DNA from: Aquimarina sp. MAR_2010_214
Lineage (GTDB): Bacteria; Bacteroidota; Bacteroidia; Flavobacteriales; Flavobacteriaceae
Reading direction: 5' to 3'
Length of the DNA: 64,000 nt
Assembly: GCF_002846555.1 (NCBI RefSeq)
Contig: NZ_PJMS01000001.1
Coordinates: 4,919,501 to 4,983,500 of the forward strand
The position numbers and the translations under genes were made by a program. This document shows, piece by piece, positions 16,252 to 25,371 of the stretch; the first letter of the stretch is position 1, and each line of letters starts with the position of its first letter. Below the pieces are notes generated by a model. That model was not told where the DNA came from. It did no database searches and was given only the letters and a program-made list of their open reading frames with translations.

Positions 16252-17271
16252 ATGAGTACTATTTCAATTGAAAAGTTTATTGAAGGTATACCAAAAGTAG
16301 AACTTCACTTACATATCGAAGGGACATTCGAACCTGAGTTAATGTTTAAAATTGCAAAAAGAAATAATAAAAAAATCAAATACTCCACAGTCGATGAATT
16401 AAAAAGTGCATATAATTTTAATAATCTTCAAGAGTTTCTTGATATCTATTATGCTGGTGCCGATGTATTGATCGAAGAACAGGATTTTTATGACCTTACC
16501 TGGGCGTATCTTACCAAAGTTCACACACAAAACCTTGTACACACAGAGATTTTTTTTGATCCTCAAACTCATACGGATAGAGGTATTTCATTTGATACCG
16601 TTATTAAAGGAATTTATCGAGCATTAGAAGATGGTAAAGAAAAACTGGGGATTACTTATAAACTGATTCTATCATTTTTAAGACATCTAGATGAGACCTC
16701 AGCATTCGAAACATTACAACAAGCATTACCATACAAAAAATGGATTAGTGGAGTTGGTTTAGATTCTTCTGAAGTAGGAAATCCACCTTCAAAATTCGAA
16801 CGCGTTTTTGCCAAAGCAAAAGAAGAAGGTTTTATTACAGTAGCGCATGCAGGAGAAGAAGGACCTGCAGAATATATCTGGGAAGCTATTAATTTATTAA
16901 AAATAACCCGTATTGATCATGGTAACCGGTGTTTAGAAGATGATCGATTAGTAAAACTACTAGCAGATTTACAAATACCACTAACATTATGTCCGCTATC
17001 AAACCTTGAATTGAAAGTGATTAACGATTTAAAAAATTATCCTTTACTAGAAATGATGGATAAAGGTTTATTAATAACAATTAATTCTGACGATCCAGCG
17101 TATTTTGGGGGGTATATGAACGAAAATTATCTAGGTATTGCACAAGCACTTAATCTTTCTAAAAGACAAATTACAGAATTAGTTATAAACAGCTTCAAAG
17201 CAAGTTGGTTATCTGACAAAGAAAAAGAAGAGAAGATTATACAGGTTGAACACTATTTTCAGAATAATTAG
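16252..17271 (+). CDS. Adenine/adenosine deaminase (adenine deaminase type 2-like)
   Basis: 339 residues, metal-dependent TIM-barrel amidohydrolase. Zinc ligands H19 and H21 (ELHLHIEGT), a third histidine in TVAHAGEEGP (about 200), RIDHGNR (about 225) and the terminal SDDPAYFGGY (about 281-290). The last motif, with Y-F-G-G-Y after the catalytic aspartates, and the compact length match the fungal/bacterial Aah1-type adenine deaminases (EC 3.5.4.2) better than classical adenosine deaminase. Substrate assignment is inference. It stands between uvrB and a tautomerase-family gene in the same orientation, with 66 and 51 nt gaps. Purine salvage, cytoplasmic. Confidence 0.88.
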   Translation: MSTISIEKFIEGIPKVELHLHIEGTFEPELMFKIAKRNNKKIKYSTVDELKSAYNFNNLQEFLDIYYAGADVLIEEQDFYDLTWAYLTKVHTQNLVHTEIFFDPQTHTDRGISFDTVIKGIYRALEDGKEKLGITYKLILSFLRHLDETSAFETLQQALPYKKWISGVGLDSSEVGNPPSKFERVFAKAKEEGFITVAHAGEEGPAEYIWEAINLLKITRIDHGNRCLEDDRLVKLLADLQIPLTLCPLSNLELKVINDLKNYPLLEMMDKGLLITINSDDPAYFGGYMNENYLGIAQALNLSKRQITELVINSFKASWLSDKEKEEKIIQVEHYFQNN

Positions 17272-17322
17272 ATTTCCATACCTGTATAGAAAACAAAGAT
17301 CAAATAATAAATAAAATAATAC

Positions 17323-17667
17323 ATGCCACATTTCATATTAGATTGTTCTGAACACATTATTCAATTAAAATCACCCGAAGAAATCATACAAGCCGTATAC
17401 AACGCGGCTGATGCTACCGGACTTTTTGCAGTAGGTGATATTAAAGTAAGAATTAACCCTTTTAAATACTACACTGTAGGAAATACTAAAGATGATTTTA
17501 TTCATGTTTTTGGTAACCTGATGGAAGGTAGAGATGATCATCAAAAAGCTAATCTTTCTAAAAAAATAGTAAGCACATTAAAAACAATGTTTCCCGATGT
17601 TCCTATTCTTTCTATTAACCTTAGAGAGTTTGAAAAGTCATCTTATTGCAATAAAACAATGGTATAA
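17323..17667 (+). CDS. 5-carboxymethyl-2-hydroxymuconate isomerase family protein
   Basis: 114 residues, matching the CHMI branch of the tautomerase superfamily in length and start. Pro2 after the initiator Met (MPHFILDCSE) would be the catalytic N-terminal proline once Met is removed. FAVGDIKVRINPF and the late INLREFEKSSYCNK motif fit the family. CHMI acts in homoprotocatechuate (aromatic) degradation, but no other genes of that pathway are nearby, so the physiological substrate here may differ. It follows the deaminase gene by 51 nt. Confidence 0.85.
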   Translation: MPHFILDCSEHIIQLKSPEEIIQAVYNAADATGLFAVGDIKVRINPFKYYTVGNTKDDFIHVFGNLMEGRDDHQKANLSKKIVSTLKTMFPDVPILSINLREFEKSSYCNKTMV

Positions 17668-17810
17668 TTAGCTTTAAAGTATTAGTTTCCTGCCTGTTTT
17701 TAACCTTTCTCAGCAAATTGTTTATTAAATAACATAGGGTAAAATATGCCCCTTATTTGATAAGTGCTATAAACGAAATAGTTTTGCTCTATAATCTTTA
17801 AACCCAGAAT

Positions 17811-18326
17811 ATGAAAGGAGTAATACTACAAGGGAGTTCAAAAAGCAATGGAAACACTAACAAAATAGCATTATTTATAAAAGAAAGAACTGGATTTGAT
17901 ATCATAGATCTGAAATCTAAAAACATAGGCCCTTATGATTATGATTTTAAGAATAGGGATGATGATTTTCTACCCACAATAAAAGAGGTCGTTGAGAACT
18001 ATGATACACTTATTTTTGCTACACCAGTATATTGGTATGCAATGAGTGGAATCATGAAAACTTTTATGGATCGGATAACGGATTGTATAAAAATCGAAAA
18101 GACAACCGGAAGAAAGTTAAGAGGAAAAAAGATGGGAATGATAAGCTGTGGTTCTGGACCAGAATTAAAGGAAGGCTTTACAATGCCATTTATAGAAAGT
18201 GCAAATTATCTTGACATGCATTATTTAGGAGATATTCATACATGGATAGAAGACGAGAGTATTCCAAAGCAATTGCAGAATGATATCAATATTTTTATTT
18301 CTGAAAACATAAAAAAGAAGAATTAA
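17811..18326 (+). CDS. Flavodoxin-like NAD(P)H-dependent oxidoreductase
   Basis: 171 residues with the flavodoxin-like FMN-binding pattern. The first strand and phosphate loop are GVILQGSSKSNGNTNKIA (residues 2-19), the second FMN contact FATPVYWYAMSGIMKTFMDRITD (about 70-92), and a third strand MGMISCGSG (about 104-112). This is the NADPH-dependent FMN reductase/WrbA-like fold. Soluble, cytoplasmic. Electron acceptor unknown. It is single-gene by spacing and followed immediately by a strong terminator. Confidence 0.85.
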   Translation: MKGVILQGSSKSNGNTNKIALFIKERTGFDIIDLKSKNIGPYDYDFKNRDDDFLPTIKEVVENYDTLIFATPVYWYAMSGIMKTFMDRITDCIKIEKTTGRKLRGKKMGMISCGSGPELKEGFTMPFIESANYLDMHYLGDIHTWIEDESIPKQLQNDINIFISENIKKKN

Positions 18327-18329
18327 ACA

Positions 18330-18369
18330 AAAGAGGCTGTCTAAAAAGTATATTTCAGACAGCCTCTTT
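18330..18369. terminator. Bidirectional terminator-like hairpin
   Basis: Perfect 12-bp arms AAGAGGCTGTCT (18331-18342) and AGACAGCCTCTT (18357-18368) with flanking A/T tracts. It lies between the plus-strand oxidoreductase (stop 18326) and the minus-strand TonB receptor (stop 18497), so it may serve both. Confidence 0.85.
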
Positions 18370-18496
18370 GCAAAAATTACACACAAATACTTGTACAGAT
18401 TCATTTGGCCTTCAAAATATCCTTAATTATCTTAAGATGATATCTAGAACACACTTCTATACCGCTCACTTCCATACTAATGAGAAATAGTTTTAC

Positions 18497-20881
18497 TTAA
18501 AACTGAAAACGATATCCAAAATCAGGAAAGAACCCTATTTGATCTACTTGATCTACCTGATTAGTTAAACGATTGTAGCGACGTGCAAAAATATTCTCAT
18601 TATTAGTTACATTTTGAAGATCAACATAAAACTGATGAGAACGTTTTTTTGATTTACTATTGATTTTGTAGCCAAATTTGACATCCCATCTGAAATAACC
18701 ATCATTTTGCTCACTAAAAGCCAACTCCTCTCTTAACACCTGAAAACCTGCTGATTGTGAAGCTTCCAAATTAACGGGAGTATAATACCTTCCTCCTGAA
18801 ACTGTTAATTTAGTATCAAAAAACAACACATTCTTCTTTGCCTTACCAACAGTAAATTCTTTTCCGGCAAGAAGATTTAACACATACCCATTATTAAAAG
18901 GTGTATTTCGTTCTATACCATCACTTCCTTCATATTTACTTTCGAATAACGAAGTGGTTAACAATCCGTAATATCCATCGCTAAAAAACTTCTCTAAAGT
19001 CAACTCTATTCCTTGATTAAAACCTGTACCTTCATTAACCAACGACACTCTATCGTTTTCGAATCCAAAATCTGATCCTTCTGTTAAAGAAGAATAACTT
19101 GATGAAAAGGGTTCTACAGCAGCTTTACTAACATCCTGATAATATACCTCTACTTTACCTCTCCAACCTTTACTAATTCTTACATCATAACCTAGTACAT
19201 AATGATTGCTTCTCACAAAATCAAGATCTAGATTGATCTGTTCCAGTGTTCCATTAACATCTTGATTTAAAAACAATAATGGTAAAGGAACTGGTTGATG
19301 ATGCAATCCATACCCAAAACTAAAGCGATGATTCTGATTAACTTTATAAGAAAGTCCCACTCTGGGTTCAAATACAAATTGTTCATTTAAAGTACTATAC
19401 TGCCCGTGTAGTCCTGCATTTAGAGTGAGTTTCTTTGTAAGTCTAAACTGTCCTTGAATATAAGGTTGAATAATGGTTAGATTTTCATCTATATCTGTAA
19501 ACGTAAAAAGATCAGGATCACCATCACCATCAACATCTGGTTGCTTCTCCCGATCACGTTGTAGGGATTCTATTCCGAAATTCTCTACCAAAACTCCTGT
19601 TCGTAATGTAATTTTACTGTTTAACTTAGAGTTAAAAAGCGTAGAGAATGTGAGTCGTGATTCTGCATTATCGGCTTCAGTATATTTTATAATACGTTCT
19701 TGAGGGGTGTTTTTTTCAATAAAACGATCCGCCTGAAATTCATTAGTAGCAAAAGATCCTGCCACTGTTGTTCTCAAAAAAGAGGATGAGCCAATATTGA
19801 TCTGATGTTTTAGACCAATCACTCCAAAACCAGAATCTGCCTTCGAATTTTCATCCTCGGCAGCAAATAGATCATCTTCATCAATATCATCTCCAAGAAA
19901 TTCAATATCAGAAAAACCAATAATCCCGAATAATGAGAAGTTACCTAATTTACTTTTTCCAAAATCAACATTAAACGAAACATCGTAGTAATTTGGTGTA
20001 GCTGATGTTCCTCCGGCTCCAATTCCTAAAAGGCTTACTAACGAATACCTTCCAGCTACCAAAAATGAACCTTTATTTTTTCCTAAAGGCCCTTCTGCCA
20101 TTGCTTCCACTCCCGTAAAAATACCAACCTGACCTGTATATTCATAGTCATCTACATTACCTTTTCTAAACCCAAGATCAAATACTCCTCCGATTGCATT
20201 TCCATATTCTGCAGGGAAAGCAGAAGTAATAAAATCTGAATTTTTCAACAGATTAGGGTTTAAAGCGGAAACCGGACCTCCTGTTGTTCCTAGTGTCGAA
20301 TAATGGTTAGGACTTGGTATTGGCACTCCTTCTACTCGCCATAACAATCCAACAGGGGAATTACCTCGTATTACAATATCATTTCTACTATCATCGGGAG
20401 AAGAAACTCCAGCATAATTTGCCGCCAAACGACCAACATCGCTTCTTCCTCCCGAAAACCTTGTCACCTCTTCGACTCCAAACTGTCTGGCCGAAACAGA
20501 TGTGAGTTTATTTATAGCCTGAGCTTTATTTGTTTCTGATGTAATAATAACTTCATCTAATCGATCAAAAGCTTCTATAAGTGCTACGTTAACCGCTGCG
20601 TCCTTACCAGAAGTTACTACAATATTAGGTATTGTAATCGACTCGAATCCGATATAACTTACTCGTATCATTTGACGACCAAGCGGTACATTTTCTAGTG
20701 TAAAATACCCATCCATATCAGTTACTACCCCAATAGCTTGTTCTACATTTAATAACTCAATTGTAGCTCCTGGCAGAGGGCTTTCTGATTGTTTGTCAAT
20801 TACAAGACCTTTGATTATTCCTGTTTGTGCACTTGCCATATATCCAAGTACAATAATAAATACAAAAGTGATTTTTTTCAT
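18497..20881 (-). CDS. TonB-dependent receptor with carboxypeptidase-like N-terminal domain
   Basis: About 794 residues from the ATG at 20881, which gives a clean signal peptide (MKKITFVFIIVLGYMASAQ); a 22-residue longer frame is basic and unlikely. Residues 22-105 are a CarboxypepD_reg-like beta sandwich (IIKGLVIDKQSESPLPGATIELLN...GYFTLENVPLGRQMIRVSYIGFES). The plug follows (about 120-235, IVIRGNSPVGLLWRVEGVPIP), then the outer-membrane barrel ending in the aromatic YRFQF. Substrate unknown. No SusD partner is adjacent, arguing against a glycan PUL. It is divergent from the LytS/LytTR pair at 21155-22994, which could be its regulator. Confidence 0.93.
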   Translation of the reverse strand: MKKITFVFIIVLGYMASAQTGIIKGLVIDKQSESPLPGATIELLNVEQAIGVVTDMDGYFTLENVPLGRQMIRVSYIGFESITIPNIVVTSGKDAAVNVALIEAFDRLDEVIITSETNKAQAINKLTSVSARQFGVEEVTRFSGGRSDVGRLAANYAGVSSPDDSRNDIVIRGNSPVGLLWRVEGVPIPSPNHYSTLGTTGGPVSALNPNLLKNSDFITSAFPAEYGNAIGGVFDLGFRKGNVDDYEYTGQVGIFTGVEAMAEGPLGKNKGSFLVAGRYSLVSLLGIGAGGTSATPNYYDVSFNVDFGKSKLGNFSLFGIIGFSDIEFLGDDIDEDDLFAAEDENSKADSGFGVIGLKHQINIGSSSFLRTTVAGSFATNEFQADRFIEKNTPQERIIKYTEADNAESRLTFSTLFNSKLNSKITLRTGVLVENFGIESLQRDREKQPDVDGDGDPDLFTFTDIDENLTIIQPYIQGQFRLTKKLTLNAGLHGQYSTLNEQFVFEPRVGLSYKVNQNHRFSFGYGLHHQPVPLPLLFLNQDVNGTLEQINLDLDFVRSNHYVLGYDVRISKGWRGKVEVYYQDVSKAAVEPFSSSYSSLTEGSDFGFENDRVSLVNEGTGFNQGIELTLEKFFSDGYYGLLTTSLFESKYEGSDGIERNTPFNNGYVLNLLAGKEFTVGKAKKNVLFFDTKLTVSGGRYYTPVNLEASQSAGFQVLREELAFSEQNDGYFRWDVKFGYKINSKSKKRSHQFYVDLQNVTNNENIFARRYNRLTNQVDQVDQIGFFPDFGYRFQF

Positions 20882-21154
20882 GATTTGATTACTATTTTGC
20901 TCAAATCTGTGACTTCTTTTGTTACTCCTAAAATTAAAAATACCCAATTGGTGTTTTTACTTGTGAAATGTCAAAAAACAAGTTTGAATAGTATCAAATG
21001 AAATAATATCCTGTGTTATCAGGTCAAACTTTGTTTAAAACAGTTCAACACCTTATTTGACGATTGAACATATCTATAAATGATTATTGCATATCTGTTA
21101 TGTATCTTTACCAGTACTATTAAAGAAGAACACATCTATTATTGAATTTAATAC

Positions 21155-22234
21155 ATGATATCTAAAGCATACATAAAGAAGTTTACATTTCGTTTTATTG
21201 TTATAAACGTGGTTTATTTCCTTATTAAATTGACTATTGATCATAGCGGTGATGTTACAGAATTTGATGCGACTAGTTTATTTTACTATTTCACTGCTTT
21301 TTTTCTCTTCATGTTTACCTGGGAGACCAATGACTGGTTAATACGAAGGGAGGTTACATCTAATCAAGGTAAAAGCTTGGATTTAAATAATGGGATGAAG
21401 ATCATTGCTATAAATATGGTGATTTTTATTCCCATAGCTGCTTCACTGTATTATTTGGCAATTTTTGAATTTAATCACATTTGTGAAATTAATACTGATA
21501 AACCCTGGTTACTATTTAGAATAGATTTTTTCAGAGCTACGTTATTAGGTTTTGCCGTTGTCATTTTTAATCTTTTTTATTATTCTCTAAAACAGAAGAA
21601 AGAAATGGAAAATACGATGAATAAGCTAAAAAAAGAAGTTATGACCTCTAAGTATAGGTCTCTAAAAAATCAAATTAGTCCACATTTTTTGTTCAATAGC
21701 TTAAATACTCTTACATCATTAATGTATCAAGACAGAGATTTAGCTTCTGATTTTGTATCCCGATTAGCAACATGTTACAGATATATTCTGGACAACCGCG
21801 AAGAAGACCTGGTGAGTTTAGAGAAGGAATTAAATTTTCTCGATTCCTTTATATTTATGATGAATGTGAGACACGAAGGAGCACTTAGCATTACTACTCA
21901 TATTTCGGTTAACCCAAAAGAATATGTAATCCCGACATTGTCATTACAGATGCTTGTAGAAAATGCTTTAAAACATAATTATTTTTCTAAAGAAAGGCCT
22001 TTGGAAATTAGTATTTCATCTATTGAAACAAGCAGTATTAATATTCAGAATAATTTACGTGTAAGAAAACAAAAAGAAGAATCAACACAATTAGGGCTTA
22101 AAAATATTAAAAAGAGGTATTCTTTTTATACAAATCAAGAGGTATTAATAGAAACAGAGCATGAATACTTTAAAGTTACTCTCCCTCTATTAACCAAAGA
22201 TATAAAAGAAGTTACCATGATAAAAGTTTCATAA
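21155..22234 (+). CDS. LytS/YehU-type sensor histidine kinase
   Basis: 359 residues. Four hydrophobic segments in the first 145 residues form the membrane sensor. A short coiled coil (KQKKEMENTMNKLKKEVM) leads to the His_kinase domain with the hallmark YRSLKNQISPHFLFNSLNTLTSL; the phosphoacceptor histidine is at about residue 176. The C-terminal ATPase has LQMLVENALKHN (about 268-279), and the LGLKNIKKRY motif is present. The gene ends 1 nt before its LytTR regulator. It lies head-to-head with the TonB receptor. Signal unknown. Confidence 0.93.
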   Translation: MISKAYIKKFTFRFIVINVVYFLIKLTIDHSGDVTEFDATSLFYYFTAFFLFMFTWETNDWLIRREVTSNQGKSLDLNNGMKIIAINMVIFIPIAASLYYLAIFEFNHICEINTDKPWLLFRIDFFRATLLGFAVVIFNLFYYSLKQKKEMENTMNKLKKEVMTSKYRSLKNQISPHFLFNSLNTLTSLMYQDRDLASDFVSRLATCYRYILDNREEDLVSLEKELNFLDSFIFMMNVRHEGALSITTHISVNPKEYVIPTLSLQMLVENALKHNYFSKERPLEISISSIETSSINIQNNLRVRKQKEESTQLGLKNIKKRYSFYTNQEVLIETEHEYFKVTLPLLTKDIKEVTMIKVS

Positions 22235-22235
22235 A

Positions 22236-22994
22236 ATGACTGCTGTAATTGTTGAAGACGAAAATATAGCCTCTAAACGCTTAGCAAATCTCATCGAAGA
22301 GTTAGCACCAGAAATAGAGATTACTGGTCAAATCACTTCTGTCGAGAATGGACGTGATTGGTTTGAAAATAATCCACTTCCCGATCTAATATTCTTAGAC
22401 ATTCAGTTAAATGATGGATATGGATTTGATATTTTAGACACTCTAGAAGATCATCCCCCTATAATATTTACTACGGCATATAATGAATATGCCATAAGAG
22501 GTTTTAAGTACAATGGGCTGGATTACCTTTTAAAGCCAATTGACAAAAAAGATTTGAAAAATGCTCTTTTCAAATACAAAAAAAACTTTACGGATTCTAG
22601 TAAATCGATAGACGATGAAAAATTCGAACGCATCAAAAACTTGTTTGGAAAAGAATACAAACGCCGTTTCATGGTAAAAGTCGGAAATCAATTTAACACT
22701 TTTGATGTTGATGATATTGCATATTTTAAATCTCATGAAGGAATTATTTTCTTGCATTCACATACTGGAAAACATTACCCTATTGAATACACTATAGATC
22801 AACTGGAAGAAATTCTAGATCCTATTCATTTTTTTAGAATTAATAGAAAATTTATGATTTCTGTTAAAGCCGTGATCGAGATCCACAGTTATTTTAATAG
22901 TCGACTATTACTGAAATTAAAACCTATTAACGATGAAAAGATCATTGTTTCCCGGGAACGGACTTCTAATTTCAAAAAATGGCTAGACCTTTAA
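22236..22994 (+). CDS. LytTR-family response regulator
   Basis: 252 residues. Receiver domain about 1-115 with acidic pocket (IVEDE), phosphoacceptor aspartate at about 54 in LIFLDIQL, and conserved T and K (FTTAYNEYA, DYLLKPID). LytTR DNA-binding domain about 140-250 (RRFMVKVGNQFNTFDVDDIAYFKSHEGIIFLHSHTGKHYPIEYTIDQLEE...FFRINRKFMI). LytTR proteins bind direct repeats. Cognate partner of the kinase just upstream; likely targets are the divergent TonB receptor or its own operon. Confidence 0.94.
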   Translation: MTAVIVEDENIASKRLANLIEELAPEIEITGQITSVENGRDWFENNPLPDLIFLDIQLNDGYGFDILDTLEDHPPIIFTTAYNEYAIRGFKYNGLDYLLKPIDKKDLKNALFKYKKNFTDSSKSIDDEKFERIKNLFGKEYKRRFMVKVGNQFNTFDVDDIAYFKSHEGIIFLHSHTGKHYPIEYTIDQLEEILDPIHFFRINRKFMISVKAVIEIHSYFNSRLLLKLKPINDEKIIVSRERTSNFKKWLDL

Positions 22995-23004
22995 TTTCCA
23001 GATA

Positions 23005-23625
23005 ATGAAAAAAATTATTCAAGTTGTCTTTGCCTTATTATGTACTGTAATAGGAAGCTATCCCCTTTTATATTTTACAGCCCCAAAGTTTGGATTATTA
23101 TCCTCAAAAGATGGTGAATTACTAGTTAACACAGCTTGGAATATCGCCTTTTATAGCCATATCTTTTTAGGAGGCGTTGCACTACTAATAGGTTGGATTC
23201 AGTTTAATAAAAAAATAAGAATTTCTCGATCAGAATTACATAGACGTATTGGAAAAATCTATGTAGTCATGGTATTAATAAGTGGAATTTCGGGAATTTA
23301 CATTGGCTTCTTTGCCACAGGAGGGATTATCGCATCTCTTGGGTTCATATGCTTAGGAATACTATGGGTATACACTACCTATAAAGCGTATTGGTATGCC
23401 AAAAATGCCCAGATACCCCAACATCAAACTATGATGTATTACAGTTATGCGGCCTGTTTTTCTGCAGTAACACTTAGAATATGGCTACCTATACTTATTA
23501 TGCTTATTGGAGATTTTATCATTGCATATCAAATAGTAGCATGGCTTTGCTGGATTCCGAATCTTATTTTTGCATATTATCTTGTTGGTAAAATTAAATC
23601 CAGGTTGGTTATAAATTCTATTTAA
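23005..23625 (+). CDS. DUF2306 family membrane protein
   Basis: 206 residues with about six transmembrane helices. Family features seen are the LHRRIGKIYVVMVLISGISG segment with its conserved His-Arg (about 75-95) and HQTMMYYSYAACFSAVTLRIWLPIL (about 140-165). It begins 10 nt after the LytTR gene and may be co-transcribed, though functional linkage is unclear. Inner membrane. Molecular function unknown; the conserved histidines would suit heme or metal binding, but that is inference. Confidence 0.85.
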   Translation: MKKIIQVVFALLCTVIGSYPLLYFTAPKFGLLSSKDGELLVNTAWNIAFYSHIFLGGVALLIGWIQFNKKIRISRSELHRRIGKIYVVMVLISGISGIYIGFFATGGIIASLGFICLGILWVYTTYKAYWYAKNAQIPQHQTMMYYSYAACFSAVTLRIWLPILIMLIGDFIIAYQIVAWLCWIPNLIFAYYLVGKIKSRLVINSI

Positions 23626-23636
23626 ATATCACTATA

Positions 23637-23667
23637 AAAAATGCTCCCGGTATAGCAGGAGCATTTT
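23637..23667. terminator. Terminator hairpin
   Basis: Arms AAAATGCTCC and GGAGCATTTT flank a 10-nt loop, with A/T tracts on both sides. It lies between the converging DUF2306 gene and the ribbon-helix-helix/SPFH operon. Confidence 0.8.
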
Positions 23668-23696
23668 CACACTAGTAAATATTTAAAATCTTTATA

Positions 23697-23876
23697 CTAT
23701 TCTTCAGAATCGTTAGACTTTTTTTTAGGTTTTAGACGTTTAGCATCTTTAAGGCTTTTATGTATCATCCATTCTAATTGCCCGTTAACACTTCGAAATT
23801 CATCATCAGCCCATTTCTCAATCGACTTAAAAGTTTCTGGGTCTATTCTAAGAACAAATGATTTTTTCTTACTCAT
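23697..23876 (-). CDS. Small ribbon-helix-helix (Arc-type) DNA-binding protein
   Basis: 59 residues, found by reading the minus strand. MSKKKSFVLRIDPETFKSIEKWADDEFRSVNGQLEWMIHKSLKDAKR is a textbook Arc/RHH domain: a basic beta strand (KKKSFVLRID), helix A, then helix B with SVNGQLEWMIHKSL. It is followed by a Lys-rich tail and an acidic end (SNDSEE). It starts 3 nt after the stop of the SPFH gene, so it is the second gene of that operon. Homodimeric DNA-binding proteins of this type bind short operators; here autoregulation of the SPFH operon is plausible. Confidence 0.9.
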   Translation of the reverse strand: MSKKKSFVLRIDPETFKSIEKWADDEFRSVNGQLEWMIHKSLKDAKRLKPKKKSNDSEE

Positions 23877-23879
23877 AAA

Positions 23880-24734
23880 TTACGAATGTAATGTTCCAGT
23901 ATTAATTACTGGCGTTGCTTCTTTATCTCCACACAAGACAACCATTAAATTACTCACCATAGATGCTTTCTTATCATCATCAAAATCTATAATATCATCT
24001 GCAGATAATTTGGTTAAAGCATCTTCTACCATACCAACAGCTCCTTCTACTATTTTTTTACGAGCTGCTACGATAGCTACCGCTTGTTGTCTTTTCAACA
24101 TCGAACTTGCTATTTCTGGTGCGTATGCCAGGTATCCAATTCTGGCTTCCAGAACTTCTATTCCAGCAATGGCTAAACGTTCTGTTATTTCATTTTCTAA
24201 AGCTTCATTTACTTCATCCATACCAGATAGCAATGTTACTTCCTGTTGCCCATCAGCAAAATTATCATATGGATAAGAGCCTGCAAGTTTTCTTACTGCT
24301 GCATCTGTTTGCACTCTTACAAATTCTTCGTACTGATCAACATCAAAGGCTGCTTTATATGTATCTGCTACTTTCCACACCAAAATTACATTAATCAAAA
24401 TTGGATTACCAATTTTATCATTCACTTTTACCCGTTCACTATAGAAGTTTCTGGCCCGTAAAGAAATTCTTTGCTTGGTATAAAAAGGATTCGCCCAAAA
24501 GAAACCATTATTCTTTACTGTGCCTTTATACGCTCCAAATAGCACCAATACTTTTGAGCTATTCGGGTTTACAATAAAAAAACCTTTAATGATAAACAAT
24601 ATTACCATTATAAGAATTATAAATAAGGAGTTCTCACTTAGAAGTAAACCAGTCACCATAACCATTACAACTAATATAAGTAGACCTAACATTAAATAAC
24701 CACTACTTGCTTTTATATTTTTTTCGTATTTCAT
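23880..24734 (-). CDS. SPFH (stomatin/prohibitin/flotillin) domain protein
   Basis: 284 residues. Two hydrophobic segments (about 13-31 and 32-50) form a membrane hairpin. The SPFH domain follows (NPNSSKVLVLFGAYKGTVKNNGFFWANPFY...ISLRARNFYSERVKVNDKIGNPILINVILVWKVADTYKAAFDVDQYEEFVRVQTDAAVRKLA). A helical region (about 180-235) ends in GIEVLEARIGYLAYAPEIASSMLKRQQAVAIVAARKKIV, the oligomerising coiled coil. Forms membrane scaffolds or microdomains and is often linked to protease control. Its operon partner is an RHH regulator. An imperfect -7 box lies about 35 nt upstream. Confidence 0.93.
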   Translation of the reverse strand: MKYEKNIKASSGYLMLGLLILVVMVMVTGLLLSENSLFIILIMVILFIIKGFFIVNPNSSKVLVLFGAYKGTVKNNGFFWANPFYTKQRISLRARNFYSERVKVNDKIGNPILINVILVWKVADTYKAAFDVDQYEEFVRVQTDAAVRKLAGSYPYDNFADGQQEVTLLSGMDEVNEALENEITERLAIAGIEVLEARIGYLAYAPEIASSMLKRQQAVAIVAARKKIVEGAVGMVEDALTKLSADDIIDFDDDKKASMVSNLMVVLCGDKEATPVINTGTLHS

Positions 24735-24867
24735 AATAATATCATTTTGATATCACAATAATACGAATATTTTTTTAATATTCTGAAAAATGCTTAAATA
24801 TTAACCATTTAAAGGGGTAAAAATTCCTTAGTTGAGTTATTTCATTTTAGACTTGGGTTAAAAAAAC

Positions 24868-24898
24868 AAAAACGCCCTTCATATCGAAGAGCGTTTTT
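24868..24898 (-). terminator. Terminator downstream of hsp20
   Basis: AAAAACGC (24868-24875) pairs with GCGTTTTT (24891-24898), with a further TTC/GAA pairing inside. It is 36 nt past the hsp20 stop on the minus strand. Confidence 0.75.
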
Positions 24899-24933
24899 GA
24901 AACATTAACTAACTAAATCTCAAATCAATCAAA

Positions 24934-25371
24934 TCATGAAATCTCAATCAACCGTTTTGGTTGTACTTTTGCTTCTTCTTTTTTAGGGAGTTTTACCAAT
25001 AACACTCCGTTTTCATATGAAGCTTCAATCTTGTTACCATTTACCGCTTCTGGTAAGCTAAATGAACGTTTAAATGCATTGTAGCCAAATTCTTTTCTAG
25101 TATACTTACCTTTCTCATCTTTGGTTTCTTTTTCTGTTGTAGTTTCAGAAGAAATGGTAAGCACATCATTATTCAGTTCAATACTAAAGTCTTCTTTGGC
25201 TAGTCCAGGCGCAGCTAATTCTACCACAAAATCTTCATCTGTTTCTTTCACATTAACCGCTGGAGTATTGACACCGATTTTATTAACATTAGATGTTCCC
25301 CCAAGCCAATCGGCAGTAAATAAATCATCAAAAAGAAAAGGTAATCTGTCTGTTTTTTTTAGTAAACTCAT
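24934..25371 (-). CDS. Hsp20/alpha-crystallin small heat-shock protein
   Basis: 145 residues. The alpha-crystallin domain spans about 35-135: VNVKETDEDFVVELAAPGLAKEDFSIELNNDVLTISSE, then YNAFKRSFSLPEAVNGNKIEASYENGVLLVKLPKKEEA, the GVLLVKLPK being the A-x-x-x-G-V-L hallmark. The C-terminal V-Q-P-K-R-L-I-E-I-S supplies the I-x-I-like tail that locks oligomers. ATP-independent holdase chaperone in the cytoplasm. Upstream are three phased TGACAAAAT-type sites (25449-25524), likely the stress operator. Confidence 0.95.
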   Translation of the reverse strand: MSLLKKTDRLPFLFDDLFTADWLGGTSNVNKIGVNTPAVNVKETDEDFVVELAAPGLAKEDFSIELNNDVLTISSETTTEKETKDEKGKYTRKEFGYNAFKRSFSLPEAVNGNKIEASYENGVLLVKLPKKEEAKVQPKRLIEIS

